Counted from the first letter of the stretch, positions 24,732 through 33,611 are shown. The stretch is 64,000 nucleotides of DNA from Clostridiales bacterium PH28_bin88 (GCA_000987045.1 LAKY01000054.1:17357-81356), one strand, 5' to 3'. The notes: generated by a model from the letters alone, not told the origin. Translations and numbers: made by a program.

Positions 24732-25316
24732 ATGTTAGGCACAAAAATATTTGTGGCCAGTGGCGATGAGACCATTCGCCGCACCCTTAAAAGTATTTTG
24801 ACCAAGGAAGGGTATCACGTAGTGGGCGAAGGAGAAGACGGGGCCGGTACCCTGCGGGGGGTCCGGTCAGTGATCCCTGACCTCGTGATCCTGGATGCGG
24901 ACATACCGGGAACTAGCGGTATGGAGGTGGCCAAGATCCTGGAAGAGGATCGCTTGGCCCCCATTATCCTTTTAACTTCAACCTGGCAAAAAGAACTGGT
25001 ACAAAAGGCTAAAGAGTTCTGGGTGCTCTCTTTTGTGGTTAAGCCCATCTCCGATACCATCTTACTCCCGGCGGTAGAGTCCGCCTTGGCCACCTTCCAC
25101 CGGGTACGTAACCTGGAGAAGGAAGTAGCCAAACTGAAGGACACCCTGGAGAGCAGGAAATTGGTGGAGAAAGCAAAAGGGATCCTGATGCAAAATCTCG
25201 GTCTTTCCGAGGCCCAGGCCTTCCGGCGCATCCAACAGCAGAGCATGAACAAGTCCATGACCATGAAGGCGGTGGCAGAGGCCATCATCCTCGCCTTCGA
25301 GATGCAGAAAAAATAA
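24732..25316 (+). CDS. response regulator with ANTAR RNA-binding output domain (second copy)
   Basis: A 194-residue paralog of the regulator at 19077. The receiver has the phosphoacceptor in LVILDADIPGTSG, the switch Thr in IILLTSTW and the Lys in VVKPISD, but only one acid where two are expected (VASGDET). A coiled coil (VRNLEKEVAKLKDTLESRK) leads to the ANTAR domain (LVEKAKGILMQNLGLSEAQAFRRIQQQSM). The start is ATG 24732 with AGGGGTGG just upstream; a longer frame from 24582 would begin in the leader hairpin region. It likely acts on the glnA leader that follows, on asnB, and perhaps on its own leader. A strong terminator follows. Confidence 0.92.
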   Translation: MLGTKIFVASGDETIRRTLKSILTKEGYHVVGEGEDGAGTLRGVRSVIPDLVILDADIPGTSGMEVAKILEEDRLAPIILLTSTWQKELVQKAKEFWVLSFVVKPISDTILLPAVESALATFHRVRNLEKEVAKLKDTLESRKLVEKAKGILMQNLGLSEAQAFRRIQQQSMNKSMTMKAVAEAIILAFEMQKK

Positions 25317-25353
25317 CCCCGAACCTTCCTCCTCGGAAGAGTTCGGGGTTTTG
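25315..25353 (+). terminator. terminator of the second ANTAR gene
   Basis: AACCCCGAAC pairs with GTTCGGGGTT, with a nested CTTCC/GGAAG, and TTTTG runs out of the stem. It overlaps the last codon region of the ANTAR gene and lies directly before the gene fossil at 25369. Confidence 0.8.
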
Positions 25354-25368
25354 TTCCTGGGGTGGGTA

Positions 25369-25455
25369 CAGCATATTTCCCGGGACGACATCGCCGCCCT
25401 TACCCGGGAGGCGGCAGAGGCCAGCGGAATTACCTATGTCATGGATATAGAAGGA
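25369..25455 (+). pseudogene. fossil C-terminus of a second FMN glutamate-synthase-like gene
   Basis: Translation gives QHISRDDIAALTREAAEASG followed by ITYVMDIEG, which matches the last 30 or so residues of the protein encoded at 21394 (EYITRDDLAALTKEAADITG, then IQYIMDADH): about 16 of 27 positions are identical. No upstream part of the gene and no start remain. The fossil shows that a second gltS-like gene once followed or accompanied the second ANTAR gene and was deleted. Confidence 0.75.
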
Positions 25456-25542
25456 CGGAGGTTGACCAGATCCTTGGTTGAACAACAATGGCAGGATCAG
25501 GCAAGGAAGAATCAAGCATCCTGTATACTTGACGGGATAGCC

Positions 25543-25571
25543 TTGCGGCTATTCCGCCCTTGTGTTAAAAT
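25543..25571 (+). promoter_or_regulatory. promoter of the third glnA
   Basis: TTGCGG (25543-25548), a 17-bp spacer and TAAAAT (25566-25571), upstream of the double-hairpin leader. Confidence 0.55.
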
Positions 25572-25626
25572 TACACTAATATTTTTAAAGGTGAATACCG
25601 GCCGGGTACGAAGAAGTACCTGCGTT

Positions 25627-25712
25627 GAGGGCAATGGGGCCTTCAGAATTTCGGACAACGGCGTCCTACGTTACGGGTGCGGAACACACCTGTAGTGGGG
25701 CGTTTTTTGTTT
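25627..25712 (+). promoter_or_regulatory. ANTAR-type double-hairpin antiterminator leader of the third glnA
   Basis: P1: stem GAGGGC/GCCTTC (one G-U pair) with loop AATGGG (25633-25638). P2: stem GGAC/GTCC with loop AACGGC (25657-25662). Both loops have A1 and G4. The terminator stem runs from AACGGCGTCCTAC (25657-25669), which contains the loop and 3' arm of P2, to GTAGTGGGGCGTT, with an inner ACGGGTG/CACCTGT stem, and ends in a long T-run at 25703. P2 and the terminator cannot form together, as in other ANTAR targets. Confidence 0.78.
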
Positions 25713-25767
25713 TTTCGAAATAATCCTGGGGTACCGGGTCGGGATTAGCACAAGGGGGTTTTGTAAA

Positions 25768-27099
25768 GTGGCAAGTGTGACCAAGGAAGAAGTGATGGCC
25801 AGGGCCAGGGAGATGAACGTCCAGTTTGTCCGCCTGCAGTTCACCGACATTCTGGGAGTATTGAAGAATGTCGCCATCACGGTGGACCAACTGGAGAAGG
25901 CGCTGGATGGGGAATTGATGTTTGACGGTTCCTCCATTGAAGGGTTTGTCCGCATCGAGGAGTCCGATATGTACCTGCGGCCGGATCCGGATACCTTCAC
26001 CGTATTCCCGTGGCGGCCCCAGGAGGGAGCGGTGGCCCGGCTGATCTGTGACGTGTATAATCCGGATGGGACTCCTTTTGCCGGGTGTCCCCGAAATACT
26101 TTGAAGCGTGTGCTGGCGGAAGCGGCGGAGATGGGATATACCATGAACGTGGGGCCGGAAGCCGAGTTTTTCCTGTTTCATACCGACCCACATGGCCGTC
26201 CTACCTTGACTACTCATGACCAGGCCGGGTACTTTGATCTGACCCCGGTGGACAGGGGAGAAGACGCACGCCGTGACATGGTCCTTACCCTGCAGAAGAT
26301 GGGGTTTGAGATCGAGGCTTCCCATCACGAGGTGGCGCCGGGCCAGCATGAGATCGACTTTAAATATGCCGATGCCCTCACCACTGCCGACAATATCGTG
26401 ACTTTCAAGTTTGTGGTGCGTACCATCGCCCAGCGCCACGGGTTGCACGCTACTTTTATGCCAAAACCCGTATTCGGGATCAACGGCTCCGGGATGCACT
26501 GCAACCAGTCCCTGTTTAAAGGCGGCACGAATGCCTTTTACGATCCAAACGCTCCCCTGGAACTCAGCCAAGTGGCCTATTACTATATCGGTGGACTGAT
26601 GGACCACGCCAGGGGTATGGCAGCTGTCACCAACCCGACCGTCAATTCTTATAAACGCCTGGTGCCGGGTTACGAGGCGCCGGTATACATAGCATGGTCG
26701 GCGAGGAACAGGAGTCCCTTGATCCGCATTCCGGCCAAACGGGGTCTCTCAACCCGGATCGAATTGCGGAACCCGGACCCGGCTACCAACCCCTACCTGG
26801 CTCTGGCAGTGATGTTGAAGGCTGGTTTGGACGGGATTAAGCGAAAGATCCAGCCTCCACCGGCTACCGACAGAAATATCTACCACATGGACGCCTCTAC
26901 CCGGGAGGAACTGGGGATCAAGAGCCTCCCGGGCAGCCTGGCGGAAGCATTGCATGAGTTGGCTAAGGACCAGGTTATCGCCGGAGCCCTGGGCGATCAC
27001 GTATACCAGCATTTTGTGGAAGCAAAACGCATCGAATGGGATCACTACCGCATGCAGGTGCATAGTTGGGAGATTGAGCAGTACCTTACAAAATTCTAG
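25768..27099 (+). CDS. glnA: glutamine synthetase, type I (GSI-alpha), ANTAR-leader copy
   Basis: A 443-residue GSI-alpha enzyme, very close to the copy at 23132. The full set of ammonium and glutamate residues is kept: [43 protein letters not shown] and RIELRNPDP. It therefore should be an active glutamine synthetase. GTG start with AAGGGGG upstream. The difference from the copy at 23132 lies in control: this one sits behind a double hexaloop antiterminator leader next to the ANTAR gene, so it is probably induced by a nitrogen signal through transcription antitermination. Confidence 0.96.
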   Translation: MASVTKEEVMARAREMNVQFVRLQFTDILGVLKNVAITVDQLEKALDGELMFDGSSIEGFVRIEESDMYLRPDPDTFTVFPWRPQEGAVARLICDVYNPDGTPFAGCPRNTLKRVLAEAAEMGYTMNVGPEAEFFLFHTDPHGRPTLTTHDQAGYFDLTPVDRGEDARRDMVLTLQKMGFEIEASHHEVAPGQHEIDFKYADALTTADNIVTFKFVVRTIAQRHGLHATFMPKPVFGINGSGMHCNQSLFKGGTNAFYDPNAPLELSQVAYYYIGGLMDHARGMAAVTNPTVNSYKRLVPGYEAPVYIAWSARNRSPLIRIPAKRGLSTRIELRNPDPATNPYLALAVMLKAGLDGIKRKIQPPPATDRNIYHMDASTREELGIKSLPGSLAEALHELAKDQVIAGALGDHVYQHFVEAKRIEWDHYRMQVHSWEIEQYLTKF

Positions 27100-27124
27100 T
27101 TTAAGAAAACTCTAAGGTTACTAT

Positions 27125-27205
27125 TCAGGCATTCAGAATTCAGAATGCCCCGACACGATAAACCGTTCTCTCATTCTGACTACTGCCTTCTGACCCCTAA
27201 GTAGT
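27125..27205. repeat. heptamer-built palindromic element upstream of the GOGAT operon
   Basis: The left arm reads as successive seven-base words ATTCAGG CATTCAG AATTCAG AATGCCC, and the right arm as ATTCTGA CTACTGC CTTCTGA. The arms are largely complementary. It resembles elements at 9893, 40876, 43311 and 46688 in design, not in exact sequence. Confidence 0.6.
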
Positions 27206-27306
27206 TACACTCTAGAATAATTAATTGTTTTTATCAAAGTCCACGAGGATATAGGTTCCCATTCAATAAAGAAAAGAGACACGATTCAAACAAGGAGGGT
27301 TGAGTG

Positions 27307-28449
27307 ATGCTGAAGCGTGAAGGAGATGTAAGGATCCCTTCCGGGTGTGCCATCAGCGGCATCATGAACCGCAAGGGCCGTGTTTTTTCCGGGGAGGACA
27401 TCATCAAGTCTATCGCTCTCATGCGGGACCGGTCCAACGGCCTGGGCGGGGGGTTTGCCGCTTACGGCATCTACCCCGAGTTTAAGGACCATTACGCTTT
27501 TCACCTGTTTTATGACGACACGAGGGCCAAGGAGGAGACAGAGCGATTCTTGAACCACCACTTTAACGTGGAGATGGGAGGACAGATTCCCACCCGGAAG
27601 GTGGCTTCCGTAACCGATCCCCCCATTATCTGGCGGTACTTTGTCAAGCCCAAGCTGGAGCAGCTCATTAAGTTGGAGATACCGGACAATGAATATGTGG
27701 TCAAGTGCGTGATGAACATCAACAGCAGGATTGACGGGGCCTACGTCTTCTCCAGCGGGAAAAACATGGGAGCCTTTAAGGGAGTGGGTTATCCGGAGGA
27801 ACTGGGCGAGTTTTACCGGCTGGACGAGTACCGGGGTTATATCTGGACCGCTCACGGCAGGTTTCCGACCAATACCCCCGGCTGGTGGGGCGGAGCACAC
27901 CCATTTACTCTTTTGGACTGGTCGGTAGTGCATAATGGCGAGATTTCGTCCTACGGCGCCAACCGGCGGTACCTGGAGATGTTCGGGTATAAATGTACCT
28001 TGCAGACGGACACAGAGGCCATCACATACATCTTCGACCTGCTGCTTCGCAGGCACGGGGTACCGCTGGAGGTGGCAGTGGCGGCGGTAGCCGCGCCTTT
28101 CTGGGCCGATATTCGCCGGATGGATCAGGAGAAAAAAGAGCTGGCCACGGCCATCCGGACGGTTTACAGCAGCCTTCTGGTGAACGGGCCCTTTTCTATC
28201 GTTTTGGGGTCCAGCAACGGAATTATTGCCCTAAACGACCGGATCAAGCTGCGGCCGCTGACAGCGGCAACCAAAGGGGACTTTCTATACGTGGCCAGTG
28301 AGGAATCCGCCATCCGGGAAATCTGCTCCCGGCCGGAGCGTGTCTGGACTCCCAGGGGCGGCGAGCCGGTTATTGGATTACTGGAAAGGGCCGAGGCTGT
28401 ATACAGGCCATCGGAGGGGCCGCTCATGATGATTGCCGGCCAGCAGTAA
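27307..28449 (+). CDS. glutamate synthase amidotransferase subunit (class II glutaminase domain)
   Basis: A 380-residue Ntn-type glutamine amidotransferase equal to the N-terminal domain of bacterial GltB, here as a separate archaeal-type subunit. The nucleophile is the Cys in PSGCAISGIM near residue 13, so a short propeptide would have to be removed as in GOGAT. Further family motifs are WTAHGRFPTNTPGWWGGAHPF, VVHNGEISSYGANRRYLE and TDTEAITYIFDLL. It releases ammonia from glutamine for channelling to the FMN subunit encoded next. ATG at 27307 (a GTG directly before is possible), with AAGGAGGG upstream. First gene of a five-gene operon. Confidence 0.92.
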   Translation: MLKREGDVRIPSGCAISGIMNRKGRVFSGEDIIKSIALMRDRSNGLGGGFAAYGIYPEFKDHYAFHLFYDDTRAKEETERFLNHHFNVEMGGQIPTRKVASVTDPPIIWRYFVKPKLEQLIKLEIPDNEYVVKCVMNINSRIDGAYVFSSGKNMGAFKGVGYPEELGEFYRLDEYRGYIWTAHGRFPTNTPGWWGGAHPFTLLDWSVVHNGEISSYGANRRYLEMFGYKCTLQTDTEAITYIFDLLLRRHGVPLEVAVAAVAAPFWADIRRMDQEKKELATAIRTVYSSLLVNGPFSIVLGSSNGIIALNDRIKLRPLTAATKGDFLYVASEESAIREICSRPERVWTPRGGEPVIGLLERAEAVYRPSEGPLMMIAGQQ

Positions 28450-28478
28450 GGCCGGTTTTGGGAAGGGGTAGACAAGCT

Positions 28479-29981
28479 ATGGGTCTAAGCTTAGCCACAC
28501 CAGCATTTATGGTAGAACGCAACCGCGATCGATGCATAGACTGCCAGGTGTGTGTGCGCCAGTGTGCCAACGAGGTTCATTACTACGATATAGAAGAAGA
28601 GCGGGTATATTCCGACGAGATGCAGTGTGTCAACTGTCACCGGTGCGTGGTGATGTGCCCGACCAGGGCGCTGACGGTGCGCCGGTTCCCGCTGGAGTTC
28701 CGGGCCAACGCCAACTGGACGGAGGAGGCGATCAAGTCCATCTACGTGCAGGCGGAGACCGGCGGGATCCTGTTAACGGGTATGGGCAATGACCGGCCTT
28801 ATCCCATCTACTGGGACCACATGTTGATTAACGCCAGCCAGGTAACCAACCCGTCCATCGACCCCCTGCGGGAGCCCATGGAGTTAAAGACCTTCCTGGG
28901 CCGTAAGCCCGAGACGCTGCAAGTAAAAGATGGAAAACTCATGCAGCAACTACCGCCCCAGTTGGAATTGGAAGTGCCGATCATGTTTTCCGCCATGTCC
29001 TTCGGCTCCATTAGCCTCAATGCCATCAAGTCCCTGGCACGGGCAGCCCGGGAAGAGGGGACTTACTACAATACCGGCGAGGGCGGTTTACACAAAGACC
29101 TGTACCAGTACGGCGCTAACACCATCGTGCAGGTGGCATCCGGCAGGTTCGGGGTGCACCCGGAGTACCTGCGGGCCGGGGCGGCTATTGAGATCAAGAT
29201 CGGCCAGGGGGCCAAGCCGGGGATCGGCGGTCACCTGCCCGGCGAAAAGGTGGGGAGAGATGTATCTGAAACCCGCATGATCCCAGAAGGGACGGACGCC
29301 CTGTCCCCGGCACCCCACCACGACATCTATTCAATTGAGGACCTTCGTCAATTGATTTATTCTCTCAAAGAGGCCACTGACTATGAAAAACCCGTATCCG
29401 TGAAGATCGCGGCGGTGCACAACGTGGCAGCCATCGCTTCCGGCATTGCCCGGGCGGGGGCGGACATCATCGCCATTGACGGGTACCGGGGAGGTACCGG
29501 GGCCACGCCGTTACGTACCAGGGATCACGTGGGGATACCCATCGAATTTGCCCTGGCGGCGGTGGACACGCGTCTCAGGGAAGAAGGGATCCGGAACCAG
29601 GTATCTCTTGTGGTTGCCGGAAGTGTCAGGAACAGCGCCGACGTCATTAAGGCCATCGCCTTGGGGGCGGATGCGGTGTACATCGCGAGTTCTGCCCTGA
29701 TTGCCCTGGGGTGCCACATGTGCCAGAAGTGCTATACCGGGAAGTGTAACTGGGGAATCGCTACCCAGGACCCGCAACTGGTGAAACGCCTGAACCCTGA
29801 TATTGGGGCCAGGAGGGCGGCCAACCTGCTCCGGGCATGGAAGCACGAGATCAAGGAAATGCTTGGCGGGATGGGCATCAACGCCCTGGAGAGCCTGCGG
29901 GGCAACCGCCTGATGCTCCGGGGAATTGGCCTGACTGACCGTGAATTGGAGATCCTGGGCATCCTGCCCGCCGGGGAATAG
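28479..29981 (+). CDS. glutamate synthase FMN subunit with N-terminal ferredoxin domain
   Basis: A 500-residue protein combining two 4Fe-4S clusters (CIDCQVCVRQC and CVNCHRCVVMCPT, residues about 18-60) with the FMN-binding synthase domain of GOGAT (FSAMSFGSISLNAIKSLA, IKIGQGAKPGIGGHLPGEKV, AIDGYRGGTGATP). A cysteine motif of the GOGAT 3Fe-4S type, CHMCQKCYTGKCNWG, lies near residue 413. It makes two glutamates from 2-oxoglutarate and ammonia using electrons from the adjacent flavoprotein or ferredoxin. I place the start at ATG 28479 with GAAGGGG upstream rather than TTG 28458. It is separated from the amidotransferase gene by 29 bp. Confidence 0.93.
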   Translation: MGLSLATPAFMVERNRDRCIDCQVCVRQCANEVHYYDIEEERVYSDEMQCVNCHRCVVMCPTRALTVRRFPLEFRANANWTEEAIKSIYVQAETGGILLTGMGNDRPYPIYWDHMLINASQVTNPSIDPLREPMELKTFLGRKPETLQVKDGKLMQQLPPQLELEVPIMFSAMSFGSISLNAIKSLARAAREEGTYYNTGEGGLHKDLYQYGANTIVQVASGRFGVHPEYLRAGAAIEIKIGQGAKPGIGGHLPGEKVGRDVSETRMIPEGTDALSPAPHHDIYSIEDLRQLIYSLKEATDYEKPVSVKIAAVHNVAAIASGIARAGADIIAIDGYRGGTGATPLRTRDHVGIPIEFALAAVDTRLREEGIRNQVSLVVAGSVRNSADVIKAIALGADAVYIASSALIALGCHMCQKCYTGKCNWGIATQDPQLVKRLNPDIGARRAANLLRAWKHEIKEMLGGMGINALESLRGNRLMLRGIGLTDRELEILGILPAGE

Positions 29982-29992
29982 GGGGAAAGACA

Positions 29993-30457
29993 ATGAAGCG
30001 AGTTTACGCCAGGGAGGAGTACTGCGTGGGCTGCAGGCTGTGCGAGGTGCACTGCGTGGTGGCTCATTCCCGCTACAAAGACATCGTGAAAGCGTTTAAA
30101 AAGGACAACCACCGTCCTTTGCCCCGGATTTTTGTCGAAGAAAACAGGCCTGTATCCTTTGCCCTGCAGTGCCGTCATTGTGAAGAAGCTCATTGTACCA
30201 AGGCATGCATCACCGGGGCGATGCAAAAAGACCCTGTTACCGGTGTGGTCATTTGCGACGAATCCCGGTGTGTCGGGTGCTGGACATGTATCCTGGCCTG
30301 TCCTTTCGGGGCCATCGCCCGGGACGAACGGGGTAAAAAGGTGGCCTCCAAGTGCGACTTGTGTAGCGGGAGCGGTGACATCCCCGCTTGTGTTAAAAAC
30401 TGTCCCAATGAAGCACTGGTATTCGTGGAATCAAACCCGGAGCCGAAAGTGGTATAG
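29993..30457 (+). CDS. 4Fe-4S ferredoxin-like electron-transfer subunit of GOGAT
   Basis: A 154-residue iron-sulfur protein of the DmsB/HycB type with four cysteine groups: CVGCRLCEVHC near residue 11, CRHCEEAHCTKAC near 60, CVGCWTCILACPFG near 90, and CDLCSGSGDIPACVKNCP near 120. This is room for up to four clusters. In the split GOGAT operon it probably carries electrons between the pyridine-nucleotide oxidoreductase encoded next and the FMN subunit. ATG start with GGGGGAAAG upstream; 11 bp after the FMN subunit gene. Confidence 0.9.
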   Translation: MKRVYAREEYCVGCRLCEVHCVVAHSRYKDIVKAFKKDNHRPLPRIFVEENRPVSFALQCRHCEEAHCTKACITGAMQKDPVTGVVICDESRCVGCWTCILACPFGAIARDERGKKVASKCDLCSGSGDIPACVKNCPNEALVFVESNPEPKVV

Positions 30458-30476
30458 GAACGGGGGGAAGCAAGCA

Positions 30477-31742
30477 ATGCGTTATGTAATTATCGGTAAT
30501 TCAGCGGCAGCAGTCGGGGCGGTGGAGGGGATCCGCCGGGTGGATGAGGAAAACCCCATCACCCTTATTTCCGACGAACCGTATCACACCTACTCTCGCC
30601 CCCTGATTTCTTACTACCTGGCCGGCAAGGTCACAGAGGGGCAGATGTTGTACCGCCAGCAGGATTTTTATGAAAAGAATAAGGTTGAGGCCATGTTGGG
30701 CCGAAGGGCTGCCGGAATTGACGTGGAAGGCAGGGAGGTGCGGCTGGCTGACGGCTTTTGCGTACCTTATGACCGGTTGTTAATTGCTACCGGGGGTAAA
30801 CCCTTCGTCCCGCCCCTGGAGGGTCTAGACAAGGAAAATGTGTTTACCTTCCTCAAACTGGGCGACGTGAAAAAGATTAAGGAGGTTGCTGCCGCGGGTA
30901 GCCGGGTGGTGATTATCGGCGCGGGTCTGATCGGCCTGAAGGCGGCGGAAGCGCTGGCTCTGATGGATGTGGAAATAACGGTCGTGGAACTGGCCAACCG
31001 TGTGTTGAGTGCGATCCTGGATGAAGAGGCAGCGGGGATCGTCCAGGGCCAGATGGAAACCCGGGGCATCAAGTTTGAAATGGAGACTACAGTGGAGAGG
31101 GTTTTGGGTGAAGAAAAAGTAACCGGTGCTGTCCTCAAGAATGGGAAACAAGTACCGTGTGACTTCCTGGTTGTCGCTATCGGCGTGGTTCCCAACACCG
31201 AGGTAGCCCAGGGTACTCCCATTAAAGTAAACCGCGGGATAGTGGTGGACGAGAGGATGCAAACCAGCGTCACCGGCATCTATGCCGCAGGCGATGTATC
31301 AGAGGGGTTTGATACGGTATACGGCGCTCACCGGGTGCTGCCCATCCTGCCCAATGCCTACCGGCAGGGGGAGACTGCCGGAATGAACATGGCAGGTTCG
31401 GCTGCCTCTTATCCAGGGGGATTTGCCATGAACTCCATCGGTTTTTTTGGCCTGCCCATGACCACAGCGGGAATCATCAAACCGGAAACCCCCGGATTTG
31501 AGGTCCTTGTAAATAGCGAGCCGGAAAATCAGTCCTATAAAAAGGTCGTGCTTAAGGACAACATGGTAGTAGGGTTTATTTCACTGAATAAGATTGACCG
31601 GTCCGGTATACTGACCGGCCTGATCCGGGACCGGGTTGATGTGGAAAGGTTTAAGAACTACCTGGTGGCTGATGACTTCGGGTACCTCCACTTTCCGCCT
31701 GAACTGCGTAAGGCCAGGCTGCTGGAAGGGGGGCTTGCCTGA
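30477..31742 (+). CDS. FAD/NAD(P)-dependent oxidoreductase, GOGAT electron-input subunit
   Basis: A 421-residue flavoprotein of the NADH oxidase/nitrite reductase NirB-like pyridine nucleotide-disulfide family. It has an FAD-binding N-terminus (YVIIGNSAAAVGAVEGIRR), a second Rossmann fold for NAD(P)H (VVIIGAGLIGLKAAEAL) and the FAD C-terminal motif TGIYAAGDVSE. No redox-active CxxxxC pair is present at the usual place. It is the likely entry point for electrons from NAD(P)H to the split glutamate synthase. ATG at 30477 with GGGGGGAAG upstream; a longer frame from 30132 overlaps the ferredoxin gene and is rejected. Its TGA overlaps the next ATG (TGATG). Confidence 0.92.
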   Translation: MRYVIIGNSAAAVGAVEGIRRVDEENPITLISDEPYHTYSRPLISYYLAGKVTEGQMLYRQQDFYEKNKVEAMLGRRAAGIDVEGREVRLADGFCVPYDRLLIATGGKPFVPPLEGLDKENVFTFLKLGDVKKIKEVAAAGSRVVIIGAGLIGLKAAEALALMDVEITVVELANRVLSAILDEEAAGIVQGQMETRGIKFEMETTVERVLGEEKVTGAVLKNGKQVPCDFLVVAIGVVPNTEVAQGTPIKVNRGIVVDERMQTSVTGIYAAGDVSEGFDTVYGAHRVLPILPNAYRQGETAGMNMAGSAASYPGGFAMNSIGFFGLPMTTAGIIKPETPGFEVLVNSEPENQSYKKVVLKDNMVVGFISLNKIDRSGILTGLIRDRVDVERFKNYLVADDFGYLHFPPELRKARLLEGGLA

Positions 31743-32482
31743 TGGTCACTATCGATGCCAGAGGGGTATACTATGCGGACCTGAATAAGCTGGTGAAGCA
31801 GGCCCTGGCCGACGGGGCACAGGAGATAATCTTGAAAAATGTTAACGGCCAGCGGTATATCGGAGATGGCCTGCAGGGTGAACAAAAAATCACCATTGAA
31901 GGCGTTCCCGGGAATGACCTGGCGGCATACATGGACGGCCTGGAACTGGCGGTTAAAGGAAACGCCCAGGACGGTGTGGCCAATACCATGAACAGCGGTA
32001 CCGTGATCATCCACGGGGATGCCGGAGATACGGCAGGATATGCCATGCGCGGCGGCGAAATATTTATTAAAGGTAGTGTCGGGTACCGGGTAGGCATTCA
32101 CATGAAGGAGTACTTGGATAAAGTTCCGGTGATCGTGGTCGGTGGTAAGGCTGGCGATTTCTTCGGTGAGTATATGGCTGGAGGAATCCTCATCCTGCTA
32201 GGACTGGGCCTGGAGGACGAGCAGGACATCGTAGGCAACTACTGCGGCACGGGTATGCACGGCGGTGTCATGTTTATCCGCGGCCAAGTGGCTGAATACC
32301 AGTTGGGCAAGGAAGTCAAGGTAGTAGAACTGACGGAGGAAGACCGTAACCTGGTTGAGGGTTATGTCCGGCGATTCGCGGGTTACTTTAAAATGGACGC
32401 CGGTGCGATCTTGGAGGTACCGTTCCGGAAACTCATCCCGTACAACAAACGCCCCTACGGTAACCTGTACGCCAAATCCTGA
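31742..32482 (+). CDS. glutamate synthase GXGXG (beta-helix) subunit
   Basis: A 246-residue protein equal to the C-terminal right-handed beta-helix domain of GltB. The repeated glycine pattern is visible: QRYIGDGLQGEQKITIEGVPGNDLAAYMDG, GTVIIHGDAGDTAGYAMRGG, IFIKGSVGYRVGIHM and GTGMHGGVMFIRG. In full-length GOGAT this domain holds the other domains together, and here it is the last of five separate subunits. The start ATG overlaps the stop of the oxidoreductase gene by one base, so the pair is translationally coupled. Confidence 0.92.
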   Translation: MVTIDARGVYYADLNKLVKQALADGAQEIILKNVNGQRYIGDGLQGEQKITIEGVPGNDLAAYMDGLELAVKGNAQDGVANTMNSGTVIIHGDAGDTAGYAMRGGEIFIKGSVGYRVGIHMKEYLDKVPVIVVGGKAGDFFGEYMAGGILILLGLGLEDEQDIVGNYCGTGMHGGVMFIRGQVAEYQLGKEVKVVELTEEDRNLVEGYVRRFAGYFKMDAGAILEVPFRKLIPYNKRPYGNLYAKS

Positions 32483-32524
32483 TAAACGTCTACCATCCTC
32501 CTATCACATAAAGATAGGAGTCAA

Positions 32525-32555
32525 GCCGGGGCCATAGTTGCCCCGGCCTTTTTTC
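32525..32555 (+). terminator. terminator of the GOGAT operon
   Basis: GCCGGGGC, loop CATAGTT, GCCCCGGC, then CTTTTTTC. It ends the five-gene operon before lipA. Confidence 0.88.
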
Positions 32556-32567
32556 GGCACTTACAGA

Positions 32568-32597
32568 TTGAAGATTACCTGCTGCAAGTGATAAAAT
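32568..32597 (+). promoter_or_regulatory. promoter of lipA
   Basis: TTGAAG, an 18-bp spacer and TAAAAT (32592-32597), just after the GOGAT terminator and 38 bp before the lipA start. Confidence 0.6.
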
Positions 32598-32635
32598 AAA
32601 TCAGATACGAGAGAAATTAGAAGGGAGAGAGGTTC

Positions 32636-33508
32636 TTGTCACCTCATTTTCCGCCTTGGTTAAAAAAACGTTTTCCGGCTTCGGGGGATATTGCCGCCAC
32701 CAGGGAAATACTAAAAAAAATGGGTCTAAATACCGTCTGCCAGAGCGCCCTTTGCCCAAACCTGGGTGAGTGTTTTGCCCGAAAAACCGCAACTTTCATG
32801 ATCCTTGGCAACACCTGCACTCGCAACTGCCGCTTCTGTGCGGTGGAGGGCGGGGAGACCGTTCCGGTGGACCCGGAGGAACCATCTAGGATAGCCGAAG
32901 CGGTAGAAAAACTTGGCTTGCGCCATGCGGTCATCACCTCTGTAACCAGGGACGACCTGCCGGACGGCGGGGCTGGCCATTTTGTTGCTTCCATCAAGGC
33001 GATCAGAACCCGTACCCCGCAGGTAGTGGTGGAGGTGCTCACCCCTGACTTTGCGGGAAAACACTCCTCCATCGATTTGGTGATTACCGCTCACCCAGAC
33101 ATCTACAACCACAACGTTGAAACGGTTCCGCGTCTTTACCCGCGGGTTCGGCCCCAGGCCGGTTACCTCCGCAGCCTCGCGCTACTAGAGCGGGTAAAGG
33201 TTAAAGACGAAACAATTTTCACCAAGTCCGGACTAATGGTCGGCCTGGGCGAATCTTTTGCCGAGGTAAGGGGTGTAATGCAAAACCTGCGGGATGCAGG
33301 GTGTGACATCATAACTATCGGACAATACCTGCGGCCTTCACCCGCCCACCTGGATGTGGTAGAATACGTGCCTCCGGAGGCTTTTGAAGACTACCGTGCG
33401 ATGGGAGAGGAAATGGGATTCCTCCATGTGGCGGCAGGGCCTTTTGTTCGCAGCTCGTTTAACGCCCAGGAATTCTCCGACCAGCATATGAATCACGCAT
33501 CTGGTTAA
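32636..33508 (+). CDS. lipA: lipoyl synthase
   Basis: A 290-residue radical SAM enzyme that inserts two sulfurs into protein-bound octanoyl groups to make lipoate. Both iron-sulfur sites are visible: the auxiliary cluster [12 protein letters not shown] near residue 35 and the radical [11 protein letters not shown] near residue 62. [17 protein letters not shown] and [10 protein letters not shown] are further family motifs. The start is TTG with AAGGGAGAGAGG upstream. In this setting it would serve 2-oxoacid dehydrogenases or the glycine cleavage system, none of which is in the window. It stands alone between the GOGAT terminator and tRNA-Val. Confidence 0.95.
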   Translation: MSPHFPPWLKKRFPASGDIAATREILKKMGLNTVCQSALCPNLGECFARKTATFMILGNTCTRNCRFCAVEGGETVPVDPEEPSRIAEAVEKLGLRHAVITSVTRDDLPDGGAGHFVASIKAIRTRTPQVVVEVLTPDFAGKHSSIDLVITAHPDIYNHNVETVPRLYPRVRPQAGYLRSLALLERVKVKDETIFTKSGLMVGLGESFAEVRGVMQNLRDAGCDIITIGQYLRPSPAHLDVVEYVPPEAFEDYRAMGEEMGFLHVAAGPFVRSSFNAQEFSDQHMNHASG

Positions 33509-33564
33509 TGGGGCACTTCCGGAAAGCAACCCTCGACCACCTATTTTTGGCTTTTAACTGTCCC

Positions 33565-33593
33565 TTGACAATTGGACAGCATTAATGCATAAT
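33565..33593 (+). promoter_or_regulatory. promoter of tRNA-Val
   Basis: A perfect TTGACA (33565-33570), a 17-bp spacer and CATAAT (33588-33593), 19 bp before the first base of the tRNA. Confidence 0.8.
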
Positions 33594-33611
33594 GTAAGTC
33601 GACGATAAAAC

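Noticed and set aside
30132..30476. 115-residue N-terminal extension of the oxidoreductase gene
   Set aside because: It overlaps the ferredoxin gene in another frame and has no domain; ATG 30477 starts exactly at the FAD-binding motif.
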